Positions 48,227-56,412 of a stretch of DNA of 64,000 bases are shown here, piece after piece. Made by a program: the position numbers and the translations under genes. This DNA is from PALSA-911 sp963743035 (GTDB lineage: Bacteria; Pseudomonadota; Alphaproteobacteria; Acetobacterales; Acetobacteraceae), in assembly GCA_963743035.1 (NCBI GenBank), contig CAVUOB010000011.1, positions 124,001 to 188,000 on the forward strand, given 5' to 3'. Position 1 is the stretch's first letter, and every line of letters starts with the position of its first letter. Below the pieces are notes generated by a model. It was not told the origin of the DNA. It made no database searches and saw only the letters and a program-made list of their open reading frames with translations.

Positions 48227-49569
48227 AGGCGCTCGCCGCCCTCGGTATCGGGCTCGCCGGCCTGACCCTGTTCGCCCTGGAAGGCCTGCGGCCCTGGGCG
48301 AAGGCCGAGGGCGCGGCGTCGCTGTTTCCGTCCCTCGTGGCGGTGCTGGCGGTGATGGTCGCGGTCTATTGCCTCGCGGTGCGGCGGGTGCTGCGCGGCG
48401 CGCTGCCGAGGCAGGCGGTCTGGATCGTGCTGATCGTCGCCGTGGCGATCCGCCTGCCGGTGCTGTTCACCCCGCCGATCCTGTCGAGCGACGTATACCG
48501 CTATGTCTGGGATGGCCGCGTGCAGGTGGCGGGCATCAACCCCTATCTGTTCGTTCCCGCCGACCCGGCGCTGGCGGCATTGCGCGACGACGCGATCTAC
48601 CCCCACATCAACCGGGCCAACTACGCGCCGACGATCTATCCGCCGGCAGCGCAGATCGTCTTCGCCGCCATTGCCCGCGTTTCCCCGAGCGTGCTCGGCG
48701 AGAAGGCGTTCATGCTCGGCTTCGAGGCGCTGGCGATTGCCTGCGCGTTGCGGCTGCTGGCGCTGGCGCGGCTGCCGGCGGAGCGCGTGCTGATCTATGC
48801 CTGGAACCCGCTGACCGTCTGGTCCTTCGCCTGCGACGGCCATGTCGATGCGGTCAGCATCGCACTGCTCGCGGCTGCGTTGCTGCTGCGCTGCCGCCGG
48901 CGTGACGGCATCGCCGGCGCGCTGTTCGGCGGCGCCGTGCTGGTAAAGTTCCTGCCCGTCGCCGTCGGCCCGGCGCTGTGGCGGCGCGGCGGCGGCTGGC
49001 GGCTCGTGGCCGGCGGGGCGGCGACGATCGCCGCGCTGTATGCCTGCTACGCCGGCGCGGGCTGGCGCGTGCTCGGCTTCCTGACGGGCTACGGCTCCGA
49101 GGAGGGGTTCGACACCGGCAGCGGGATCTGGCTGCTCGCGGGGCTGCAACGGCTCGGTGCGCTGCCGGCGGGGGTCGTCGTCCTGTACGTCGCGGTCGTG
49201 GGCATCGCGCTTGCTGCACTTGGTTTGTGGATCATGACGCGCGCCGCGCCGCCGGCCGGTACCGAGGCGGATGTGGTGGCGGTCTGCGGCCATGCCGCGG
49301 TGCTGGCCGCCTGCGTCACGGTGGCGATCAGCCCGCATTACCCCTGGTATTTCGCCTGGCTGGCGCTGCCCGCGGTCGTGCGGCCCTATCGCGCGGTGGT
49401 CTGGCTCTCCGCCGCCCCGGTGCTGCTGTACATCGATCCGTTCAACGATACCTTCCTCTGGCCGTCGCTGGTCTATGTGCCGGCCGGGCTGCTGGCGCTG
49501 GCCGATCTTGGCCGCGCCTGGTGGCCGCACGCCCCCGTTGCCCTCTCCTGGCGCAAAGGAGTTCCCTGA
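48223..49569 (+). CDS. polytopic membrane glycosyltransferase (GT87/DUF2029-like)
   Basis: This is a 448-aa protein with about ten membrane helices. The large first loop after helix 3 contains LSSDVYRYVWDGRVQVAGIN and INRANYAPTIYPPAAQIVF, typical of polyprenyl-phosphate-sugar-dependent mannosyltransferase-like proteins. The acidic residues in SSDVYRY are candidate catalytic residues. It overlaps its neighbours by 4 bp upstream and 1 bp downstream (TGATG). Together with the soluble transferases it probably builds a glycolipid or a polysaccharide at the membrane. Confidence 0.75.
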   Translation: MKALAALGIGLAGLTLFALEGLRPWAKAEGAASLFPSLVAVLAVMVAVYCLAVRRVLRGALPRQAVWIVLIVAVAIRLPVLFTPPILSSDVYRYVWDGRVQVAGINPYLFVPADPALAALRDDAIYPHINRANYAPTIYPPAAQIVFAAIARVSPSVLGEKAFMLGFEALAIACALRLLALARLPAERVLIYAWNPLTVWSFACDGHVDAVSIALLAAALLLRCRRRDGIAGALFGGAVLVKFLPVAVGPALWRRGGGWRLVAGGAATIAALYACYAGAGWRVLGFLTGYGSEEGFDTGSGIWLLAGLQRLGALPAGVVVLYVAVVGIALAALGLWIMTRAAPPAGTEADVVAVCGHAAVLAACVTVAISPHYPWYFAWLALPAVVRPYRAVVWLSAAPVLLYIDPFNDTFLWPSLVYVPAGLLALADLGRAWWPHAPVALSWRKGVP

Positions 49570-50618
49570 TGGCAGCTTCCCTGAAGGACCCGCGCCGCTA
49601 TTTCGAGGCGATCGGCGCCGAGCGGTCCGCCGTTGCCGAGGCGCCGCCGGTCTGCCTGTATCTGGAGGTCACCAACCGCTGCAACCTGCTCTGCGACACC
49701 TGTCCGCGCACGTTCGAGGAGCTGGAGCCGCCGGCGGACATGAGCTGGGAGCTGTTCACCCGCATCGTCGATCAGGTTCCCGACATCGCCCGTGTGGTGC
49801 TGCACGGCGTGGGCGAGCCGATGCTGGTGCGCGATCTGCCGCGGATGATCCGCTACCTGAAGGATCGCGGCACCTATGTGCTGTTCAACACCAATGGCAC
49901 GCTGCTGCAACCAAGGAAGTTTCAGGCGCTGATCGATACCGGGCTGGACGAGCTGCGCGTCTCGCTCGATGCCGCCGACCGGGTGAGCTATCTGCGTGTG
50001 CGCGGCAAGGATTTTTTCGAGCGCATCGTGCGCGACGTCGGCAGGTTCACCGCCTTTCAGCGCGAAACCGGCGCGACCACGCCACGCGTGTCGCTATGGC
50101 TGACGGGCTTGAAGGAGACGGTGGATCAGTTGCCGGAATTCGTCCGGCTGGCCGCAGGCATGGGCGTGGGCGAGGTGCATCTGCAGCGCCTGGTGTTCGA
50201 CGCCGCCGGCTACGGCCTGGCGCGGCCGGAATTCTCCCTGTTCGAGCAGACGCGGGCAGATGAGAGCGCGGCGATCGAGGCGGCGCAGGTGATCGGGCGC
50301 GCGCTCGGCGTGACGCTCGATGCCTCCGGCGCGACGGAGCCCGGGTTGAGCCTGAAGCGGCAGGCCGGCGACCGGCCATGGGCGACCTGCCGGAGGCCCT
50401 GGTCGCTGATGTATTTCACCGCCCATGGCCGCGCACTGCCCTGCTGCATCGCGCCGTTCTCTGCCCGCGGCTACGAGACCTATACGCTGGGCGATGCCAC
50501 CCAGGACACGCTGCGCGAGATCTGGAACAGCCCGGCCTACAAGGATTTTCGCCAGAACCTGCTGGGCGATGCCCCGCCGGCGCCATGCCGGAATTGCGGG
50601 CTGCGATGGAGCCTGTAG
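49569..50618 (+). CDS. radical SAM protein with SPASM-type C-terminal domain
   Basis: This is a 349-aa protein. The radical SAM cluster motif is TNRCNLLCDTCPRTFEELE near residue 37. It is followed by VVLHGVGEPMLVRDLPRMIR and VLFNTNGTLLQPRKF. The C-terminal region has further cysteines (PCCIAPFSARGYET; CRNCGLRW), as in SPASM proteins with extra iron-sulfur clusters. The gene sits between two glycosyltransferases with overlapping ends (1 bp upstream, 13 bp downstream), so it probably modifies a lipid or sugar product of this cluster. The reaction is unknown. Confidence 0.85.
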   Translation: MAASLKDPRRYFEAIGAERSAVAEAPPVCLYLEVTNRCNLLCDTCPRTFEELEPPADMSWELFTRIVDQVPDIARVVLHGVGEPMLVRDLPRMIRYLKDRGTYVLFNTNGTLLQPRKFQALIDTGLDELRVSLDAADRVSYLRVRGKDFFERIVRDVGRFTAFQRETGATTPRVSLWLTGLKETVDQLPEFVRLAAGMGVGEVHLQRLVFDAAGYGLARPEFSLFEQTRADESAAIEAAQVIGRALGVTLDASGATEPGLSLKRQAGDRPWATCRRPWSLMYFTAHGRALPCCIAPFSARGYETYTLGDATQDTLREIWNSPAYKDFRQNLLGDAPPAPCRNCGLRWSL

Positions 50619-51298
50619 CCGCCGTCGTCATCCCGACGCTGAACGAGGCCGAGGCCATCGCGGCGGTGATCGCCGAGCTGCCGCGCGACATCGTGCGAGA
50701 GGTCATCATAGCCGACAGCGGCAGCACCGACGGAACCCAGGCCATCGCGCGCGCGGCCGGGGCGCGGGTGCTGGATGCCGGGCGCGGCTATGGCCGGGCC
50801 TGCGCGGCCGGCGCGGCGGCGGCCGATCCGGCCTGCCAGGTGATCGTCTTCCTCGACGGTGACGGCGCCGATCGCGGCGACCTGCTGCACCGGATCGCCG
50901 GCCCCGTGCTGGCGGGCAGGCAGGACCTGGTGCTGGCCTCGCGCACCCGCGGCGCGCGCGAACGCGGTGCCATGAATTGGCACCAGATTCTGGCCGGCCG
51001 GCTCGCCGGATGGGGCATCGGCGCGCTGTACGGCGTGCGCTATAGCGACATGTGCGCCTATCGCGCCATCGACCGGACGGTGCTGGCGCGGCTCGACATG
51101 CGGGAAATGACCTATGGCTGGAACATCGAGATGCAGATGAAGGCAGCCCGCGCCGGGCTGCGCATCACCGAAATTCCGCTGCCGTATCGCCGCCGGCTGG
51201 GCGGGCGATCGAAGGTCGCGGGATCGCTGCGCGGCACGGTGCGCGCGGCGTCCCGCATCGCCGCGACGTTCCTGCGGGTCGCGTTTGCCCGGCGCTGA
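50606..51298 (+). CDS. family 2 glycosyltransferase
   Basis: This is a 230-aa GT-A enzyme. AVVIPTLNEAEAIAAVIAEL, the DSGSTDGT box and the metal-binding IVFLDGDGADRGDLL are in the expected order. It resembles dolichyl- or polyprenyl-phosphate sugar synthases and lacks membrane helices. Its start overlaps the radical SAM stop by 13 bp. It could supply a lipid-linked sugar for the membrane transferase encoded two genes upstream. Confidence 0.88.
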   Translation: MEPVAAVVIPTLNEAEAIAAVIAELPRDIVREVIIADSGSTDGTQAIARAAGARVLDAGRGYGRACAAGAAAADPACQVIVFLDGDGADRGDLLHRIAGPVLAGRQDLVLASRTRGARERGAMNWHQILAGRLAGWGIGALYGVRYSDMCAYRAIDRTVLARLDMREMTYGWNIEMQMKAARAGLRITEIPLPYRRRLGGRSKVAGSLRGTVRAASRIAATFLRVAFARR

Positions 51299-51310
51299 GG
51301 GAACCGTCGA

Positions 51311-52258
51311 TCAGGAAAAGCTCTGATCCAGCGCCGAATTTATATCCAGCCTTCCCGGCAGCACGCCGTGGCGGGTGAACAGATCGGCCTGCTTCTGGGT
51401 CTCCGCCACCACCGCTGCGTCGATGCGGATCGGCTCGTTGCGGGCGATGTCGATGGACCGGCGGGCCACCGGCAGCGTCTGCCCGGTCAGCTTCGCGACA
51501 ATCGCCGCGGTCTCGTCGGGGTGCGCCAGCGCCCAGAGCCGGGCCTGGTCCACGCGCCGAGTGAAATCGGCGATCGCGGCGTGTTGATCGCGGATCGCGT
51601 CGAGATGCGCGAGCTGGAAGGTCTTGCTGGGAAAGATCCCTTCGCCGGTTTCGATCGCGCGCGCCCCGTCGTTCAGCACGACGACGGAGACATAGGGCTC
51701 CCACACCGCCCAGGCATCGACTGAGCCGCCGGCGAAGGCCGCCCGCGCTTCCGGCGGCAGCATGAATTTCAGGTTCACGGCCCCCGGCTGCATCCCGGCG
51801 CGTTCCAGCGCCGCCAGCACCAGGAAATGCCCGTTGCCGCCTCGGTTGGCCGCGATGCGCTTGCCCTGCAGGTCGCGGATCGACCGGGCCGGCGATCCCG
51901 GCGGCACCACGATCGCCTGGGACCGCCCGTTCGCCCGCGCCCCGCCCACGGCGCGGATCGGCGCACCGGCGGCGAAGGCGAACAGGAACGGCATGTCGCC
52001 GGTGAAACCGAGATCGAGCGCGTCGGCGTTCATCGCCTCCAGCACCGGCGCGGCGGAGGGGAATTGGTGCCACTCGAACCGGTAGGGGAAACCCTCGAAG
52101 CTTCCGGCGGCCTCCACCAAAGAGCGCACCCCGGCATTCTGGTCGCCCACCCGCAGCACGCTTCCCGCCCTTGCCGGACGGGAGCCTGCCAACAGGCCGG
52201 CGAGGGCGGCGCCGGCCAATTGCCGCCTGCCGAGCACCAGCCCGGATCGCTTCGTCAT
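51311..52258 (-). CDS. SsuA/NrtA-type ABC substrate-binding protein
   Basis: This is a 315-aa periplasmic binding protein with a twin-arginine-like signal, LGRRQLAGAALAGLLAG, ending near RPARAG. The mature part has the aliphatic-sulfonate/nitrate/taurine binding fold: LDLGFTGDMPFLFAFAAGAP, DLQGKRIAANRGGNGHFLVL and SVDAWAVWEPYVSV. No permease or ATPase gene is adjacent. The start at 52258 was chosen because GAAGGAG lies eight bases upstream; an earlier ATG at 52264 is too close to it. An AT-rich region with short repeats precedes the gene. Confidence 0.85.
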   Translation of the reverse strand: MTKRSGLVLGRRQLAGAALAGLLAGSRPARAGSVLRVGDQNAGVRSLVEAAGSFEGFPYRFEWHQFPSAAPVLEAMNADALDLGFTGDMPFLFAFAAGAPIRAVGGARANGRSQAIVVPPGSPARSIRDLQGKRIAANRGGNGHFLVLAALERAGMQPGAVNLKFMLPPEARAAFAGGSVDAWAVWEPYVSVVVLNDGARAIETGEGIFPSKTFQLAHLDAIRDQHAAIADFTRRVDQARLWALAHPDETAAIVAKLTGQTLPVARRSIDIARNEPIRIDAAVVAETQKQADLFTRHGVLPGRLDINSALDQSFS

Positions 52259-52465
52259 GTCCATCGCTCCTTCGCCGACCGCCACCCGGATGGGCATATA
52301 ACATCATGTATTGTCGTTGAACATATATAACCACGAATACATGTCGTTTGAAATGTATCATGCCATCGACCGACCCAGCGACCGGTCTTATACAACGTCA
52401 TTGGTTCGTTGAATATAAGCCGTGTAATCCGCCCCTTTTCCGACCTGTCGGGACGGCGGTTGGCG
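52259..52465. promoter_or_regulatory. AT-rich regulatory region upstream of the SsuA-like gene
   Basis: The stretch is much richer in A and T than its surroundings. It holds the inverted repeat ATACAT-N10-ATGTAT at 52337-52358 and three imperfect copies of a TCGTTGAA-type word: 52312-52326, 52342-52358 and 52403-52417. This looks like the promoter and operator zone of the SsuA-like gene. No regulator is seen nearby. Confidence 0.5.
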
Positions 52466-53704
52466 TCAGCCGGTGGGAGCTTCGGCGTCTACGCCGAAAT
52501 ACGCGGTGTAGGCGCGGAATTGCTCGCGCAGCTCCGGCGCCTTGAGGCCGTGATCCGCGAGCTTGTAGCGCGGCGTGTTGTAGCCGCCGCGCGGCGCCCG
52601 GGTTGCGGATGCGCGGATGCGATCAGCCGTTTCGGCATCGAGCGGCAGGTCGAGATGGTCGTACAGGGCGGCGATCGTGCCGGTGGGATTGGCGATCAGC
52701 GCCTGGTGGAACACGTGGAAGATCGGCCGGGCGAACCGCTCGCGCCGGCTTTCGGCCATGATCGCTTCCGCCCCGGCGACCCAGCGCGCGGCTTCCTGGA
52801 CGCCGATCTGCAGCGGATCGACGTAGCGCGAGAAGGGGCGCCGCAGCACTTCCGTCAGGCGGGCGACCGACGGCAGCACGCGCACGGGGTCTCGATGCAC
52901 GAACACGATGCGCGCGTCGGGATAGACCGCATGGATGGCATCGAGGGCGAAGACGTGGTCCGGGCATTTCAGGATCCAACGCCCGCCGCCGGTGCCTTCC
53001 GGGTCGGCCTGATGCTGCAGATGCTGCAGGAAGCGCTTGTGGAAGCGATAGGCCTCCAGATGCCCGGTGCGGTCCAGCCAGCTGCGGTAGCTGGGGATCT
53101 GGTAGGTGGTGTCGAGCCGCAGGCTGCGGAATACATGCGCCGTGATCTCGCTGCATTCCTGCGGCGAGTCGGCCTGCACGGGATGCAGCGGGGGGAAGTC
53201 CGGCGCCAGGCGGGCGAAGGCGCGCAGCTGGGCGTTCACGGTGGCGCGCGCCTGGTCCGGCGAGCGCACGCGCCCGACCGGGTAGGGGTAGATCGTCTGC
53301 CAGATGCGCGGCGTCAGGTTGCGCCGATCCTGCATCAGCATCCGCGACAGGAAGGTCGTGCCGGTGCGCGGCAGGCCGGTGATGAAGATCGGCGCCTCGA
53401 TCGCCTGCTCGCGGATCGCCGGCGCGCGCTTTTCCGCCTCCTGCAGGGCGAGGAGGCTGGAGAGGAACCGCACCACGTCCCAATGCGTGGCGATCCGGCC
53501 GATCACGCCAAGATTGGCTTCCTGCCGGCAGGCATCGAGGAAGGTCTGCAGCGGGCCGGTGAAGCCGAGATCGCCGAAATCGCGCAGGCCGGTGCGCCGA
53601 TGCGCGGCATCGATCAGACGGTCGACGGAGAATGGCCGGTCCAGCCATCCGGTCATGGAGGCAAGCCCGTCGGCGATTCCAGCGAAGCGCGATACAAGGG
53701 TCAA
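52466..53704 (-). CDS. sulfotransferase-family protein
   Basis: This is a 412-aa protein from TTG 53704, which has GGGGGGAG nine bases upstream; the frame is open to GTG 53869, and an ATG lies at 53656. The PAPS-binding 5' loop is IFITGLPRTGTTFLSRMLMQ. The 3'-phosphate segment is DARIVFVHRDPVRVLPSVAR, and RWILKCPDHVFALDAIHAVY lies between. It would move sulfate from PAPS to a hydroxyl or amine acceptor, unknown here. It lies next to a sulfonate-type binding protein, but no shared pathway is proven. Confidence 0.82.
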   Translation of the reverse strand: MTLVSRFAGIADGLASMTGWLDRPFSVDRLIDAAHRRTGLRDFGDLGFTGPLQTFLDACRQEANLGVIGRIATHWDVVRFLSSLLALQEAEKRAPAIREQAIEAPIFITGLPRTGTTFLSRMLMQDRRNLTPRIWQTIYPYPVGRVRSPDQARATVNAQLRAFARLAPDFPPLHPVQADSPQECSEITAHVFRSLRLDTTYQIPSYRSWLDRTGHLEAYRFHKRFLQHLQHQADPEGTGGGRWILKCPDHVFALDAIHAVYPDARIVFVHRDPVRVLPSVARLTEVLRRPFSRYVDPLQIGVQEAARWVAGAEAIMAESRRERFARPIFHVFHQALIANPTGTIAALYDHLDLPLDAETADRIRASATRAPRGGYNTPRYKLADHGLKAPELREQFRAYTAYFGVDAEAPTG

Positions 53705-54056
53705 GATCCGGCTCCCCCCTGAGTAGGGCAGTGGCGGATCCACTGCCCCGAACGATCGAGCAACGATATCGCGGCCGACGACAACGGGAAGAACATACCG
53801 AATTTGTCGAAGCGTACGCCGAAATCTATGCCCATGCGGGTAAATGTGAGTTGATGTTGCCAAATTCACAGCACAGACGCCAGTCGCGCCCGGCGGCAGC
53901 GGAACGGATCCCGGGCGGGCGGCCCGAATTCGGCCTGCCGTCGACGTTGCCCCTACGGAGCGAATAAAGCCGGGCGGCCTGTCGCGGGGCTGCCGTTGTG
54001 AATTGGGTCAATGCAGACGCCTTCGTACGGACCCTGGGGGAAGGTCCGTGCGGCTG
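53705..54056. other. 352-bp gap between sulfotransferase and element boundary
   Basis: No supported gene. Short open frames here lack ribosome-binding sites. The right part leads into the copy of the tRNA end that marks the proposed left border of the integrative element. Confidence 0.4.
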
Positions 54057-54080
54057 CTGGCGGAGGGGTGGGATGCGAGC
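54057..54080. repeat. proposed left attachment site (degenerate copy of tRNA-Ser end)
   Basis: CTGGCGGAGGG at 54057-54067 equals the tRNA 3'-end sequence at 62658-62668. The following bases, GTGGGATGCGAGC, match the tRNA T-arm with one missing base and two changes. Orientation is the same as at the right end, as required for attL/attR. Decay of the copy suggests an old insertion, or chance similarity. Confidence 0.5.
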
Positions 54081-54134
54081 ACGACCGAGAAACTTCGCAG
54101 TTCATGGCTAAAACGCTGGAAATCGACGCTCAGA

Positions 54135-54159
54135 CCGGGGTGCAAGGGCGGGGTGCAAG
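54135..54159. repeat. left integrase-arm-like double repeat
   Basis: CCGGGGTGCAAG (54135-54146) and GGGGTGCAAG (54150-54159) are two direct copies spaced by three bases. The same arrangement recurs inside the right end at 62583-62607. It lies about 55-80 bp from the proposed core, as arm-type binding sites of tyrosine integrases often do. Confidence 0.65.
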
Positions 54160-54412
54160 GACGATGCATGCAGCATCCTAGCAGGCCGCGACGGGCCCCC
54201 ACAGGCACTGCGCGGCAAATCTCGTCCGACTGGCTGGCATGGCTCCAGCGCCGCCGACGCCCCGATAGGGTCCCCCAGGAGGGCCACACGGGCCGTCTGG
54301 GTCTGCTGCACGGACGCCATGAGCCAGCGCGGCCTCCAGGGCCTCAGGAACGCCTCTATGGCCCGCCACGGCCCTTTCCAACTTTTTGTATCGAACTACC
54401 GGCTATTTCCCG
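54160..54412. other. left-end DNA of the element without a supported gene
   Basis: This 253-bp stretch between the arm repeats and the insertion sequence has open frames but no convincing start or recognisable product. It may be the remains of a gene that the IS separated from DNA now at 55865. Confidence 0.4.
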
Positions 54413-55864
54413 CTAGCAGGCTGTCGGGTTCACGTGTTCGCTGAGCGTCAACGGCATGTCTTGTGTCCTTCAGGCGGCCGTGAGGCGGTGTAGCCGCCTG
54501 CAATTGTAAGCCAGGGCGGTCAAGGTCCACTCGGTGGCGACGTTTTGGATGCCGCGCAGGCGGAAGCGGACGAAGCCCATGGCACTTTTGATGATGCCGA
54601 ACACCGGTTCCACGGTCTGCTTGCGCTTGCGGTAGAGGGTCTTGGCAGCGTCGGTCTGCAACTTGGCCTTCATGGCGAGACGCCATGGCTCGGTGATCCG
54701 CCGCGGTGCCTTTGCCTTCGGTGGCGGGCGGAAGTCGTAGGGCCGGTGCGGCTGGGTGCGTCCGATTGCCACCAGCGGCTCGATCCCGCGCACTTGCAAG
54801 GCTGCTACCGCTGGATCGCTGGCAAACCCGGCATCGGCCAACACCACTTTGGGCAGTCCGATGGTCTGCTCCATGGCCAGGATGGTGGCGGCAAAGCTCG
54901 GCGCGTCGGAGGGGCTGGCGGTCAGGTTGGTGGCCAGGATCAGTTGCGCGCCGTCGGCGCAGACCACCGCCTGTGCATTGTAGGCCTGGCGATACTCATG
55001 CGCATCCGAGCGGCGCATCAGCGCGCTGTCCGGGTCGGTCAGGTTGCTCTGGCGCTCGGGCGGCGGGTCATCATCCGGCGGTACCGGCGGACGGCCACGC
55101 CGCCCCAGCTTCGCGTCATAGGCGGCCTTCTTGGCCTCGTAGGCCGGCCGGACCGCTGCGGCCTGCTCGCGCGCCTCGGCCTCCAGCCGGGCGCAGGCCG
55201 CATCGAGCTTCGCCTTCAGCGTCTCGCGCCGGGCGATCTCGGCCGGCAGCGCCTGGGGATCAATATCCTGTGTATCCGCTGCCTCGGCCTGGGCCGTCAG
55301 GGCGGCGATGTCGGCCGCCAGCTTGGCCCGCAGAGCCTGCGCGCGGTCATAGCGCACCGAGCGGATCTTCGAGGCATTCGCGTCCAGCTTGGTGCCGTCG
55401 ATCGATACCACGCCGACCCGCAGCAGGCCGGTCTCGCGCGCCAGCAGCAGCACCTGCAGGAACGCCGCCTCGAACGCCGCCTTGTTGGTGCGCCGGAAGG
55501 CCGCGATCGTGTCATGGTCCGGATGGGTGTTGGCGGCCACGAAGCGCACGCCGATGTCGCGATGCGTCGCCCGCTCGATCCGCCGCGACGAGAACGTCCC
55601 GTTGGCATAGCAGTAGATCAGCAGCGCCAGCATCAGCCGCGGATGATATTGCGGCTTGCCCCCAGCCTGCTCGTTCACCTTGAAGGCCGACAGCGCAACC
55701 CGCTCCACCGCCGCAACCACGAAGTGCGCCAGGTCATCCGCTGGCAGCCAGTCCTTCAGGTCAGGCGGCAGAAGGAAAGCTTGTCTGCGGTCATACGGAA
55801 CAAAGGTCGCCATAACCGCAGTTTGACGCCTTTTGCGCCGTTCGGGAATCCGACAGCCTGCTAG
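54413..55864 (-). mobile_element. IS1182-family insertion sequence
   Basis: The ends are inverted repeats: CTAGCAGGCTGTCGGGTT at the left and, reversed, CTAGCAGGCTGTCGGATT at the right, one mismatch in 18. The CTAG at each tip is palindromic and may be the duplicated target. It holds a single 447-aa transposase, giving a length of about 1.45 kb, normal for the family. It is inserted near the left end of the tRNA-Ser element. Confidence 0.88.
54470..55813 (-). CDS. IS1182-family DDE transposase
   Basis: This is a 447-aa protein. The N-terminal region RQAFLLPPDLKDWLPADDLA is the DUF772-like signature of the family. The catalytic acids are in GVVSIDGTKLDANAS, VVLADAGFASDPAV and KQTVEPVFGIIKSAMGF, the order expected for D-D-E. 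It fills the IS and the frame is intact, so the IS may still be active. Confidence 0.94.
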   Translation of the reverse strand: MATFVPYDRRQAFLLPPDLKDWLPADDLAHFVVAAVERVALSAFKVNEQAGGKPQYHPRLMLALLIYCYANGTFSSRRIERATHRDIGVRFVAANTHPDHDTIAAFRRTNKAAFEAAFLQVLLLARETGLLRVGVVSIDGTKLDANASKIRSVRYDRAQALRAKLAADIAALTAQAEAADTQDIDPQALPAEIARRETLKAKLDAACARLEAEAREQAAAVRPAYEAKKAAYDAKLGRRGRPPVPPDDDPPPERQSNLTDPDSALMRRSDAHEYRQAYNAQAVVCADGAQLILATNLTASPSDAPSFAATILAMEQTIGLPKVVLADAGFASDPAVAALQVRGIEPLVAIGRTQPHRPYDFRPPPKAKAPRRITEPWRLAMKAKLQTDAAKTLYRKRKQTVEPVFGIIKSAMGFVRFRLRGIQNVATEWTLTALAYNCRRLHRLTAA

Positions 55865-55995
55865 ACGCTTTTTTTATAGGCAGATCTCGCATGTGCCCAT
55901 TATATGTGCATTGACGTGGCAGGGGCTGTAGCGACGCTGGCGGGAGAACTGGGTGATCGCTGGGGCTAGGGGGGGCGGTCAATATCCGCCCCGTC

Positions 55996-56343
55996 CTATC
56001 GCTCTCGGGTCGTCGTCCACTCGACTGCCACGCGCAAGGCGGCGGCTTCAGCCTCTACCTACGACCGGGCCTGATCGTAAGAGGTGCAGACCCGCACGGC
56101 AGGGGTGCGCATGTTCCAAGCAGCCTCGCTCACGAATGACGCCACATACTTGCCGTCACCCGGATACTCGATCCACGCAATGAGCTTGTGACCGTGGGGC
56201 ATGTGCGGGTCTCGCCCTAACGTTACCTGTCCGTCTCGACCAATAGCAAAGTCATCCAGTCCTGTCAGCAAGACCAAGCTCGCTGTGACCCTGTGGCCGG
56301 CGAACCTTCCCCCAGTCCCCTCCGCGCTGCCAAGCGCAGCCAA
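55996..56343 (-). pseudogene. small unknown protein gene with an in-frame amber stop
   Basis: The frame opens at TTG 56343 and has protein-like content: GRDGQVTLGRDPHMPHGHKL, IAWIEYPGDGKYVASFVSEA and VCTSYDQARS. A TAG at 56059-56061 then interrupts it. In the same frame the sequence goes on as VEAEAAALRVAVEWTTTRER and stops at 55996. The downstream part looks equally coding, so the TAG probably replaced a residue such as tyrosine. The true start may be the ATG within HMPHGH. The function is not recognised. It is transcribed divergently from the serine recombinase. Confidence 0.5.
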
Positions 56344-56379
56344 GGCCCTTGCGGCCCGGCGTCGTAGCCTGTATGAACA

Positions 56380-56399
56380 CTGTCATCATTCGTTGACAG
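56380..56399. promoter_or_regulatory. inverted repeat before the serine recombinase gene
   Basis: CTGTCA-N8-TGACAG is a perfect 6-bp inverted repeat ending 13 bases before the recombinase ATG, in the gap to the divergent small gene. It overlaps a TTGACA hexamer. This is a good position for an operator or for binding by the recombinase itself. Confidence 0.55.
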
Positions 56400-56412
56400 A
56401 GAGCAAACACCG

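Noticed and set aside
54003..54416. Plus-strand open frame at the left end of the element
   Set aside because: It runs through the attachment site and arm repeats and has no recognisable protein features.
54545..55864. A 439-codon plus-strand frame opposite the transposase
   Set aside because: It is the antisense shadow of the transposase; the transposase has catalytic motifs, and this frame has none.
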